Positions 1 to 5,663 of a stretch of DNA of 16,387 nucleotides are shown here, piece by piece; within the stretch, counting starts at the first letter, position 1; each line of letters opens with the position of its first letter. A program made the position numbers and the translations under genes. The DNA comes from DATAVK01 sp036267755 (lineage in GTDB: Bacteria; Actinomycetota; Actinomycetes; JAFAQI01), in NCBI GenBank assembly GCA_036267755.1, contig DATAVK010000091.1, positions 1 to 16,387 on the forward strand. Direction: 5' to 3'. The notes below the pieces were generated by a model. The model saw only the letters and a program-made list of their open reading frames with translations. It did no database searches and had not been told where the DNA came from.

Positions 1-1624
1 GCAGTTCCACAGTGACGCCCGCGACGCGCTCCAGCGTGGTGTCGACTCCCTCGCCGACGTTGTCAAGGTCACCCTCGGGCCCAAGGGCCGCAACGTCGTG
101 ATCGACAAGAAGTGGGGCGCACCCACGATCACCAACGACGGTGTGACGATCGCCAAGGAGGTCGAGCTCGCCGACCCGTACGAGAACCTCGGGGCGCAGC
201 TCGCCAAGGAGGTCGCCACCAAGACCAACGACGTCGCTGGCGACGGTACGACGACTGCCACGGTCCTCGCTCAGGCGATGGTCCGGGAAGGGCTGCGCAA
301 CGTCGCGGCCGGCGCCCAGCCGCTCGCGCTCAAGCGCGGCATCGAGGCGGCCGTCGAGGCCGTCAACGACGAGCTGCTGAAGATCGCGCGTGACGTCGAC
401 GACCAGGCCGAGGTGGCCAACGTGGCCAGCATCTCCGCCCAGGACGCCAGCATCGGCGAGCTCATCGCCGAGGCGTTCGCCAAGGTCGGCAAGGACGGCG
501 TCATCACCGTTGAGGAGGCCCAGACGATGGGCCTCGAGCTCGAGTTCACCGAGGGGATGCAGTTCGACAAGGGCTACATCTCGCCGTACATGGTGACGGA
601 CCCGGAGCGCATGGAGGCCGTCCTCGACGACGCCTACGTGCTCATCAACCAGGGCAAGATCAGCTCGGTCTCCGACCTGCTGCCGCTGCTCGAGAAGGTC
701 GTCCAGGCCAGCAAGCCGCTGCTGATCATCGCCGAGGACGTCGACGGCGAGGCGCTGTCGACCCTGGTGGTCAACAAGATCCGCGGCACGTTCGCCGCGG
801 TCGCGGTCAAGGCACCGGGCTTCGGTGACCGTCGCAAGGCGATGCTCCAGGACCTCGCCACCCTTACCGGCGCTCAGGTGGTCTCGGAGGAGGTCGGCCT
901 CAAGCTCGACTCCGTCGGCCTCGAGGTGCTCGGCAAGACCCGCCGGGCCACGATCACCAAGGACACCGCCACGATCGTCGACGGCGGCGGCGACGCCGAC
1001 GCCATCGCGGACCGGATCCGTCAGATCCGCCGTGAGATCGACACGACCGACTCCGACTGGGACCGCGAGAAGCTCCAGGAGCGGCTCGCCAAGCTCTCCG
1101 GCGGCGTTGGTGTCATCCGCGTCGGGGCGCACACCGAGGTCGAGCTCAAGGAGAAGAAGCACCGGCTCGAGGACGCCATCTCGGCGACCCGTGCCGCGAT
1201 CGAGGAGGGCATCGTCGCCGGCGGCGGCGCTGCGCTGATCTCGGTGCTGGGTGCGCTCGACGGCGACCTCGGCCTCACCGGCGACGAGGCGACCGGCGTC
1301 AACATCGTGCGCTCGTCACTCGTCGAGCCGCTGCGCTGGATCGCCCAGAACGCCGGCCTCGAGGGCTACGTCGCGGTCAGCAAGGTCCGCGACCTCAAGC
1401 CGGGTCACGGCCTCAACGCGGCCACCGGCGAGTACGTCGACCTGATCAAGGCCGGCGTCGTCGACCCGGTCAAGGTCACCCGGTCAGCGGTTCGCAACGC
1501 CGCGTCCATCGCGGGCATGTTGCTCACCACCGAGACCCTCGTGGTGGACAAGCCCGAGGACTCGGACGACTCGAACGGCCACAGCCACGGTCACTCGCAC
1601 GGTCCGGGCGGTCACTCGCACTGA
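1..1624 (+). CDS. groEL1: 60-kDa chaperonin GroEL1 (5' end cut by the window)
   Basis: ATP-driven chaperonin subunit that folds client proteins in the cytoplasm. The frame is open from base 2 and starts within the N-terminus (QFHSDARDALQRG), so only about five codons are missing; 540 residues are visible, close to the usual 540-545. Family signatures are VKVTLGPKGRNVV, the ATP-binding loop GDGTTTATV, and DAISATRAAIEEGIVAGGG with its catalytic Asp. The C-terminus has three His-Ser-His units in the last 17 residues instead of the Gly-Gly-Met tail of a housekeeping GroEL. A His-rich tail is typical of actinobacterial GroEL1, the copy normally transcribed with groES, which would lie just outside the window. 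A strong hairpin follows the stop codon. Family assignment is certain; the GroEL1 subtype rests on the tail and on the neighbouring whiD. Confidence 0.97.
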   Translation, partial: QFHSDARDALQRGVDSLADVVKVTLGPKGRNVVIDKKWGAPTITNDGVTIAKEVELADPYENLGAQLAKEVATKTNDVAGDGTTTATVLAQAMVREGLRNVAAGAQPLALKRGIEAAVEAVNDELLKIARDVDDQAEVANVASISAQDASIGELIAEAFAKVGKDGVITVEEAQTMGLELEFTEGMQFDKGYISPYMVTDPERMEAVLDDAYVLINQGKISSVSDLLPLLEKVVQASKPLLIIAEDVDGEALSTLVVNKIRGTFAAVAVKAPGFGDRRKAMLQDLATLTGAQVVSEEVGLKLDSVGLEVLGKTRRATITKDTATIVDGGGDADAIADRIRQIRREIDTTDSDWDREKLQERLAKLSGGVGVIRVGAHTEVELKEKKHRLEDAISATRAAIEEGIVAGGGAALISVLGALDGDLGLTGDEATGVNIVRSSLVEPLRWIAQNAGLEGYVAVSKVRDLKPGHGLNAATGEYVDLIKAGVVDPVKVTRSAVRNAASIAGMLLTTETLVVDKPEDSDDSNGHSHGHSHGPGGHSH

Positions 1625-1640
1625 CCTCGCACCACAGCAC

Positions 1641-1675
1641 GCCGGGCCTCGCAGCGTCATGCTGCGGGGCCCGGC
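1641..1675. terminator. Bidirectional terminator between groEL1 and whiD
   Basis: GCCGGGCCTCGCAGC (1641-1655) pairs with GCTGCGGGGCCCGGC (1661-1675) around the 5-nt loop GTCAT. The stem is 15 bp with one G-U type pair. It lies between two convergent stop codons (1624 and 1683), so it can end both transcripts. There is no long T run, as is common for high-GC actinobacterial terminators. Confidence 0.88.
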
Positions 1676-1682
1676 TGCTTGG

Positions 1683-1976
1683 TCAGGCGTTGACGGTGCG
1701 CCGGGTGGCGACGTGCTGCCGGTCCCGGTCGTCTTCCGACATGCCGCCCCACACGCCGTAGGGCTCGCGCACCTCGAGGGCGTGCTCCCGGCACTCGACC
1801 CGGACCGGGCACCCGGAGCAGACCACCTTGGCGGCCTCGTCACGCGCGGCCCGGGCTGGCCCACGCTCGTTGTCGGGATGGAAGAAGATCTCGCTCGGCA
1901 GCCCACGACAGGCGGCGTGCAGCTGCCAGTCCCAAACGTCGGCTACCGGTCCCGGAAGTCGGCTGAGGTCACTCAC
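1683..1976 (-). CDS. whiD: WhiB-family iron-sulfur transcription factor, WhiD/WhiB3 type
   Basis: 97-residue Wbl protein. Cys23, Cys53, Cys56 and Cys62 form the CX29CX2CX5C ligand set of a [4Fe-4S] cluster, followed by the GVWGG turn (74-78) and a short basic tail (RQHVATRR). The opening SDLSRLPGP-ADVWDWQLHAACRG closely resembles remembered S. coelicolor WhiD and mycobacterial WhiB3. I chose the GTG at 1976 over an upstream GTG (2021) because a perfect GGAGG sits 5 nt before it and the family N-terminus begins there. Wbl proteins bind the primary sigma factor region 4 and sense redox or NO; WhiD is needed for spore maturation and WhiB3 for redox and lipid control. The neighbouring bldM-like gene supports the WhiD assignment. 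Exact targets are unknown. Confidence 0.93.
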   Translation of the reverse strand: MSDLSRLPGPVADVWDWQLHAACRGLPSEIFFHPDNERGPARAARDEAAKVVCSGCPVRVECREHALEVREPYGVWGGMSEDDRDRQHVATRRTVNA

Positions 1977-1981
1977 TTTCG

Positions 1982-1986
1982 CCTCC
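1982..1986 (-). promoter_or_regulatory. Shine-Dalgarno of whiD
   Basis: GGAGG on the minus strand, 5 nt upstream of GTG 1976. It fixes the whiD start. It is one of the few strong ribosome sites in a window where most promoter-proximal genes look leaderless. Confidence 0.85.
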
Positions 1987-2051
1987 GCGGCAACAGGGTC
2001 GGGGTTGCCTCGATCTCTCACGATAGAACTGCCCCGCCGCGCCCGTTGCGC

Positions 2052-2073
2052 GAGGTGACACGCAGGGCACCTC
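2052..2073. repeat. Inverted repeat in the whiD / TPR-gene divergent region
   Basis: GAGGTG (2052-2057) and CACCTC (2068-2073) form a perfect 6-bp dyad with a 10-nt spacer. Its centre lies about 20 bp upstream of the -10 box at 2082, so it covers the -35 zone of the rightward gene. It could be an operator; no binding protein can be assigned from sequence. Confidence 0.4.
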
Positions 2074-2081
2074 CGGTGTCC

Positions 2082-2087
2082 TAGCCT
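2082..2087 (+). promoter_or_regulatory. -10 box for a leaderless transcript of the TPR-like gene
   Basis: TAGCCT followed by exactly 6 nt (TCGGAC) and then GTG 2094. This places the expected +1 on the first base of the start codon. No Shine-Dalgarno or clear -35 is visible. The same geometry recurs at four other genes in this window. Confidence 0.7.
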
Positions 2088-2093
2088 TCGGAC

Positions 2094-3008
2094 GTGGAAC
2101 CGGATCTGGCCTCATTGCTTGCCGCCGGAGAGCAGGCGGCCTTCCATGGCCCACCCGGCGCAGCCGTCGCTGATCTGGAGCGCGCTGTGGTCATCGCGCA
2201 GCGCGATGGCAGGCGCGCCGAGGTGAGCGCCGCCGCGTGGTTACTCGGCGTCTCGTTGTCGGCGTCCGGCCGGTACGGCGGGGCGCTGCGGGTACTGCTG
2301 CCCCTGCTGGAGGCTGGCGAGGCGCCCGATGCGTCGATCGAGCTCAGGCTGTTCGCGGCGCTGGCGGCGGCAACTGCCGCGAGCGTGCATCGCGGGCTCG
2401 GTCGCCACGACGCCGCGGGTGAGCTGGATGCTCGTGGTCTGGCGTTGACCGATCGGGCCGGCGAGGCCGCCTTCGACTGCGTGCTCGGCCTGGCGTCGGA
2501 CGCGGTCGGCGGCGGTGCCCTGGACGAGGCCCGGGCCCGGCACGCCCAGGCGGCCACGCTCGCCGACGGCCATGGCGACGACTGGTGGCGGCAGCGGGTG
2601 CGGCTGGGATGGGCCGGTGCCGAGATCGCCCTGCTCGAGGACGACCCGGCGCACGCCGTCGAGATCGCGACCGGCGCCGTCACCGCCGCGGAACGCGCCC
2701 GCGCGCCCCGGCACGTCGCCAAGGGGCTGCTGTTCCAGGGCGTCGCCGAGCTGCAGACCGGCTCGGCCGAGGCCGCCGCTACGCTGCGCCGCGCCGCCAC
2801 GCTGGCCGAGGGTCTGGCCGCCCTGCCGCTCGTCTGGCAGGCCCGGGGCCTGCTCGGCGCGCTGCTCGCGGTGGACGCCGAGGAAGAGAGCTCCCGGTCG
2901 CTCGCGGCGGCCCGTTCCGCCGTACTGACGATCGCTGGGGACCTTCCGCCCGCGCTGCGCGACGAGTGGCTGGCGCGTCCGAACGTGAGCGCGCTGCTGG
3001 AAGGCTGA
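2094..3008 (+). CDS. Helical-repeat (TPR-like) protein of unknown function
   Basis: 304 residues, rich in Ala and Leu, with no signal peptide, membrane span or catalytic motif. Helix-turn-helix units of about 30-35 residues with the small/large alternation of tetratricopeptide repeats can be seen near 45-74, 88-117, 129-157, 168-202 and 210-239 (for example GLLFQGVAELQTGSAEAAATLRR). A protein-interaction scaffold is therefore likely. The start GTG 2094 is supported by a TAGCCT box 6 nt upstream. Position next to whiD matches that of Rv3415c beside whiB3 in M. tuberculosis, so it is probably that family. It lies 81 nt upstream of the bldM-like gene and may be partly co-transcribed with it. A role in the WhiD/BldM circuit is inferred only from neighbourhood. 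Confidence 0.85.
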   Translation: MEPDLASLLAAGEQAAFHGPPGAAVADLERAVVIAQRDGRRAEVSAAAWLLGVSLSASGRYGGALRVLLPLLEAGEAPDASIELRLFAALAAATAASVHRGLGRHDAAGELDARGLALTDRAGEAAFDCVLGLASDAVGGGALDEARARHAQAATLADGHGDDWWRQRVRLGWAGAEIALLEDDPAHAVEIATGAVTAAERARAPRHVAKGLLFQGVAELQTGSAEAAATLRRAATLAEGLAALPLVWQARGLLGALLAVDAEEESSRSLAAARSAVLTIAGDLPPALRDEWLARPNVSALLEG

Positions 3009-3014
3009 GGCACT

Positions 3015-3020
3015 TACTCT
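3015..3020 (+). promoter_or_regulatory. Possible -10 box of the bldM-like gene
   Basis: TACTCT in the 81-nt gap after the TPR-like gene would give a start near 3027 and a leader of about 63 nt. No good -35 is seen. Read-through from the upstream gene is an alternative. Confidence 0.35.
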
Positions 3021-3033
3021 GCGAAGCCGGATG

Positions 3034-3048
3034 TGACTCACTGCGTCA
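3034..3048. repeat. TGAC-N7-GTCA dyad upstream of the bldM-like gene
   Basis: TGAC (3034-3037) and GTCA (3045-3048) form a symmetric half-site pair in the leader. Such dyads are typical of sites for LuxR-type homodimers, so autoregulation is possible. The arms are only 4 bp, so chance is a real alternative. Confidence 0.3.
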
Positions 3049-3089
3049 TCAGGGTGAAGTCTCGGCAGATCCGTGCCGATGAGTCGTCT

Positions 3090-3713
3090 GTGACCACAGT
3101 CCTCATCTGTGACGACATGCGCGTCGTCCGCGATGGCCTCCGCCGGTCGGTGCAGACCGTCCCCGGTGTCGGCCGGGTTGACACCGTGGGTAGCGGCGAG
3201 GAGCTGCTCGCCCGCTGGCCCAAGGAGCGACAGGACCTGGTCCTGGTCGATGTCCAAATGCCAGGCCTCGGCGGCGTGGAGACGGTACGCCGGCTGGTCG
3301 GACAGCATCCGGACGCCAACGTCGTCATGCTCGCCCTGTCCAGCGACCGCGAAGGCGTCGCCGCCGCCATCTCCGCCGGAGCCCGCGGGTTCCTGCACAA
3401 GGATGTAGCCCGCGAGGAAATGTGCGCGCTGGTGGCCAACGCTCTGTCTGAGCCGTCCCGGCCGGCCGAGCCCGTCGCCGCTCCTGCCGTCTCAGCCGTC
3501 GACCCGAACGTCCCAGTCCCCGAGCTCACCGAGCGGGAGCTGCAGGTGCTCACCGGCATGGCTGCCGGCAAGAGCAACGCCCAGATCGGCCGCGACCTGT
3601 ACCTGTCCGAGGACACCATCAAGACGCACGCCCGGCGGTTGTTCCGCAAGCTGGGTGTCGGCGATCGCGCTCAGGCCGTCGCCTCCGGTTTCCGGTCCGG
3701 TCTCGTCAGTTGA
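3090..3713 (+). CDS. bldM: BldM-like orphan response regulator (REC + LuxR-type HTH)
   Basis: 207-residue DNA-binding regulator. The receiver domain covers about 1-120 with Asp8/Asp9, phospho-acceptor-position Asp54 (LVLVDVQMP) and Lys104 (FLHKD). The LuxR/NarL HTH covers about 145-205 (LTERELQVLTGMAAGKSNAQIG, then LYLSEDTIKTHARRLFRKLG). The motif PGLGGVETVRRL and the ending GFRSGLV closely match remembered S. coelicolor BldM, which also has Asp54 and starts with GTG. The GTG at 3090 aligns with the family N-terminus, so the 19 extra codons back to GTG 3033 are probably leader. The switch Thr/Ser position (82, by alignment with NarL Thr87) is Ala here. No histidine kinase is adjacent. BldM controls aerial growth and sporulation genes, alone or with WhiI; here the target set is unknown. 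Confidence 0.85.
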   Translation: MTTVLICDDMRVVRDGLRRSVQTVPGVGRVDTVGSGEELLARWPKERQDLVLVDVQMPGLGGVETVRRLVGQHPDANVVMLALSSDREGVAAAISAGARGFLHKDVAREEMCALVANALSEPSRPAEPVAAPAVSAVDPNVPVPELTERELQVLTGMAAGKSNAQIGRDLYLSEDTIKTHARRLFRKLGVGDRAQAVASGFRSGLVS

Positions 3714-4097
3714 TCAGTCGTCGTCTTCGTCGGCTGACAGCACGCCGTCGGTGAAGCCGCGCGCGTAATCCCAGGTCACGTAGTCGCTCGGATCGGGGCT
3801 GTACGCCGGCTCGTGGACGTGCGGGAGCCCGGCGTCGAGCAGGCTGCGGAGGTTTCCCTGGAGCAGCGCCCAGGCGAAGTAGTGCGCCTCGTGACAGTCC
3901 TCACAGTCGACCACCAGGCCTTTGATCCCGCGCGGCGAGAGCAAGGTCTGGAACAGCTCGAGGTCCTCGAGGTCCTCGAGCAGGCCGACCCGTTCCTCGT
4001 CGGTGAGCGGCTCGTCGCCGTCGTCGTCGGGTCCCAGCGCCGCTGCAGGGTCGCTCGGGTCTCCCGCGAAGGGGTCCATGGGCGCGTCGTCTCGCAC
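3714..4097 (-). CDS. DUF5319 family protein (Rv3412-like)
   Basis: 127 residues, very acidic, with no signal peptide or membrane span. The N-terminal third is disordered-looking (Asp/Pro rich, ending DDDGDEP). A core from about 31 to 117 includes GIKGLVVDCEDCHEAHYF with Cys65, Cys68, His69 and His72, and HEPAY...DYVTWDYARGF. This matches remembered M. tuberculosis Rv3412, located beside guaB2. The Cys/His cluster suggests metal binding, but this is unproven and the molecular function is unknown. GTG 4097 is preferred over the internal ATG (4079) because TAGCGT lies 6 nt upstream and MRDD- begins the mycobacterial homologue too. Its stop abuts the bldM-like stop, together forming TGATCA, and its promoter is back to back with that of guaB. 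Confidence 0.88.
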   Translation of the reverse strand: MRDDAPMDPFAGDPSDPAAALGPDDDGDEPLTDEERVGLLEDLEDLELFQTLLSPRGIKGLVVDCEDCHEAHYFAWALLQGNLRSLLDAGLPHVHEPAYSPDPSDYVTWDYARGFTDGVLSADEDDD

Positions 4098-4103
4098 CCG
4101 CCT

Positions 4104-4109
4104 ACGCTA
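4104..4109 (-). promoter_or_regulatory. -10 box for leaderless DUF5319 mRNA
   Basis: On the minus strand TAGCGT is followed by AGGCGG (6 nt) and GTG 4097. Only 8 bp separate this box from the guaB -10 box on the other strand, so polymerase binding at the two promoters should be mutually exclusive. Confidence 0.7.
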
Positions 4110-4117
4110 GCCGCCGC

Positions 4118-4123
4118 TAAGAT
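4118..4123 (+). promoter_or_regulatory. Probable guaB -10 box
   Basis: TAAGAT with an expected start near 4130, which would leave a leader of about 43 nt before ATG 4173. The -35 would fall in the first codons of DUF5319, where no TTGACA-like match is seen. Confidence 0.5.
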
Positions 4124-4139
4124 GGGGCCTTGCATCCGC

Positions 4140-4163
4140 CGCTCGAAGAAGCGCTCGAAGAAG
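4140..4163 (+). repeat. Perfect 12-bp tandem repeat in the guaB leader
   Basis: CGCTCGAAGAAG occurs twice with no gap. The second copy ends 9 nt before ATG 4173, and its GAAGAAG is the best available purine-rich ribosome site, so the repeat may duplicate it. Confidence 0.75.
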
Positions 4164-4172
4164 TTGGTGTTC

Positions 4173-5663
4173 ATGGACGCGACGATGCCGGCTAAGTTCG
4201 CCGCGCTCGGCCTCACTTTCGACGATGTGCTGCTGGTTCCAGCCGCGTCAGACATCCTGCCCAGCGACGCGAACACCGCGACCCGGCTGTCCCGGTCCAT
4301 CACGCTGCGGACCCCGTTGCTGTCGAGCCCGATGGACACCGTGACCGAGGGCCGGATGGCGATCGCCATGGCGCGGCAGGGCGGCGTCGGCGTCCTGCAC
4401 CGCAACCTCTCGGTCGAGGACCAGGTGACGCAGGTCGACATCGTCAAGCGGTCCGAGGCGGGCATGATCACGGCGCCTGTGACGTGCTCGGCGGACGACA
4501 CCATCAGTACGGCGGACGCGCTGATGGGCCGGTACCGGATTTCCGGCGTACCCGTCACGGACGACGCCGGCGTGCTGCTCGGCATCGTCACCAACCGCGA
4601 CATCCGGTTCGAGCGGGACTCGTCCCGAGCGGTCCGCGACGTGATGACCCCGATGCCGCTGGTCACGGCCAAGGTCGGGGTGTCGCACGACGACGCGCTC
4701 GAGCTGCTCCAGCGCCACAAGATCGAGAAGCTGCCGATCGTCGACGACGGAGACCGGCTGCGCGGCCTGATCACCGTCAAGGACTTCACGAAGTCCGAGG
4801 AGTTCCCCAACGCGACCAAGGACGCGCACGGCCGGCTGGTCGTCGGTGCGGCGGTGGGCGTCGGCGACGACGGGTTCAAGCGCGCGGTGGCGCTCGTCCA
4901 GGGCGGCGTGGACTTCCTCATCGTCGACACGGCACACGGCCACTCCCAGGCCGTCCTCGACACCGTCGCCCGGCTCAAGGCCTCCGTCGAGGTCGACGTC
5001 ATCGGGGGCAACATCGCGACCGCGGCCGGGGCGACCGCGCTCGTCGAGGCTGGCGCGGACGCGATCAAGATCGGGGTCGGGCCCGGCTCGATCTGCACGA
5101 CCCGAGTCGTCGCCGGGGCCGGGATGCCCCAGATCACCGCCATCTACGAGTGCGCCGAGGTGGCCCGTCCGGCCGGGGTGCCTGTGATCGCGGACGGTGG
5201 CATGCAGTACTCCGGCGACATCGCCAAGGCCATCGCGGCCGGCGCCGACAGCGTGATGCTCGGCTCGCTACTGGCGGGTTGTGCCGAATCACCCGGCGAG
5301 CTGATGTTCGTCAACGGCAAGCAGTTCAAGTCCTACCGGGGCATGGGGTCACTCGGCGCCATGCAGTCCCGCGGCCAGGCCCGGTCGTACTCCAAGGACC
5401 GCTACTTCCAGGACGACGTGCTCTCCGACGACAAGCTGGTCCCGCAGGGCATCGAGGGCCAGGTGCCCTACCGCGGCCCGCTCGCGGCGGTCGCCCACCA
5501 GCTGGTCGGCGGGCTGCAGGCCGGGATGGGCTTCGTCGGCGCGTCGACCATCGGCGAGCTGCAGCAGGCCCAGTTGATCCGGGTGACGGCGGCCGGGCTC
5601 AAGGAGAGCCACCCGCATGACATCCAGATGACTACCGAGGCGCCGAACTACACGAGCCGATGA
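4173..5663 (+). CDS. guaB: Inosine-5'-monophosphate dehydrogenase
   Basis: Oxidises IMP to XMP with NAD+, the committed step to GMP. 496 residues, normal for the family. The TIM barrel is split by a CBS pair (about 97-152 and 160-215, ending GLITVKDF). The active-site loop is GVGPGSICTT with catalytic Cys308; NAD-contacting VVDTAHGH is at 251-258; IMP phosphate-binding DGGMQYSGDI at 341-350; and the mobile flap holds Arg410-Tyr411 (KDRYF). The C-terminus ESHPHDIQMTTEAPNY is typical of actinobacteria. ATG 4173 is chosen because GAAGAAG lies 9 nt upstream and the length fits. In-frame ATG 4122, GTG 4167 and ATG 4185 are alternatives. It overlaps guaB3 by 4 nt (ATGA), indicating one operon with translational coupling. 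Confidence 0.97.
   Translation: MDATMPAKFAALGLTFDDVLLVPAASDILPSDANTATRLSRSITLRTPLLSSPMDTVTEGRMAIAMARQGGVGVLHRNLSVEDQVTQVDIVKRSEAGMITAPVTCSADDTISTADALMGRYRISGVPVTDDAGVLLGIVTNRDIRFERDSSRAVRDVMTPMPLVTAKVGVSHDDALELLQRHKIEKLPIVDDGDRLRGLITVKDFTKSEEFPNATKDAHGRLVVGAAVGVGDDGFKRAVALVQGGVDFLIVDTAHGHSQAVLDTVARLKASVEVDVIGGNIATAAGATALVEAGADAIKIGVGPGSICTTRVVAGAGMPQITAIYECAEVARPAGVPVIADGGMQYSGDIAKAIAAGADSVMLGSLLAGCAESPGELMFVNGKQFKSYRGMGSLGAMQSRGQARSYSKDRYFQDDVLSDDKLVPQGIEGQVPYRGPLAAVAHQLVGGLQAGMGFVGASTIGELQQAQLIRVTAAGLKESHPHDIQMTTEAPNYTSR

Noticed and set aside
2055..2060. GTGACA as a -35 box for the TPR-like gene; CTGACA (6832-6837) as -35 for choD
   Set aside because: Spacing to the -10 boxes is 21 and 12 bp, outside the 16-19 bp range.
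3033..3089. N-terminal extension of the bldM-like protein from GTG 3033
   Set aside because: The 19 extra residues are not receiver-like. Family members begin at the TTVLICDD position, matching GTG 3090.
2081..3398. Two minus-strand frames (310 and 385 aa) opposite the TPR-like and bldM-like genes
   Set aside because: They overlap each other and genes with clear motifs; composition is biased and no domain is recognisable.
3960..3984. CTCGAGGTC-type tandem repeat inside DUF5319
   Set aside because: It is explained by the coding repeat LEDLEDLE in an acidic helix; no sign of a regulatory role.
3813..4172. Upstream extension of guaB to 3813
   Set aside because: It runs antisense through DUF5319 and precedes the guaB promoter; IMPDH homology starts after 4173.
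4130..4195. Annotating the TTG-initiated 21-codon frame as a gene
   Set aside because: A leaderless TTG start is uncommon and coding evidence is absent; kept only as a low-interest finding.
3776..5143. 455-aa minus-strand open frame across DUF5319 and guaB
   Set aside because: Shadow frame of guaB with low-complexity Ser/Thr/Arg content and no family signature.
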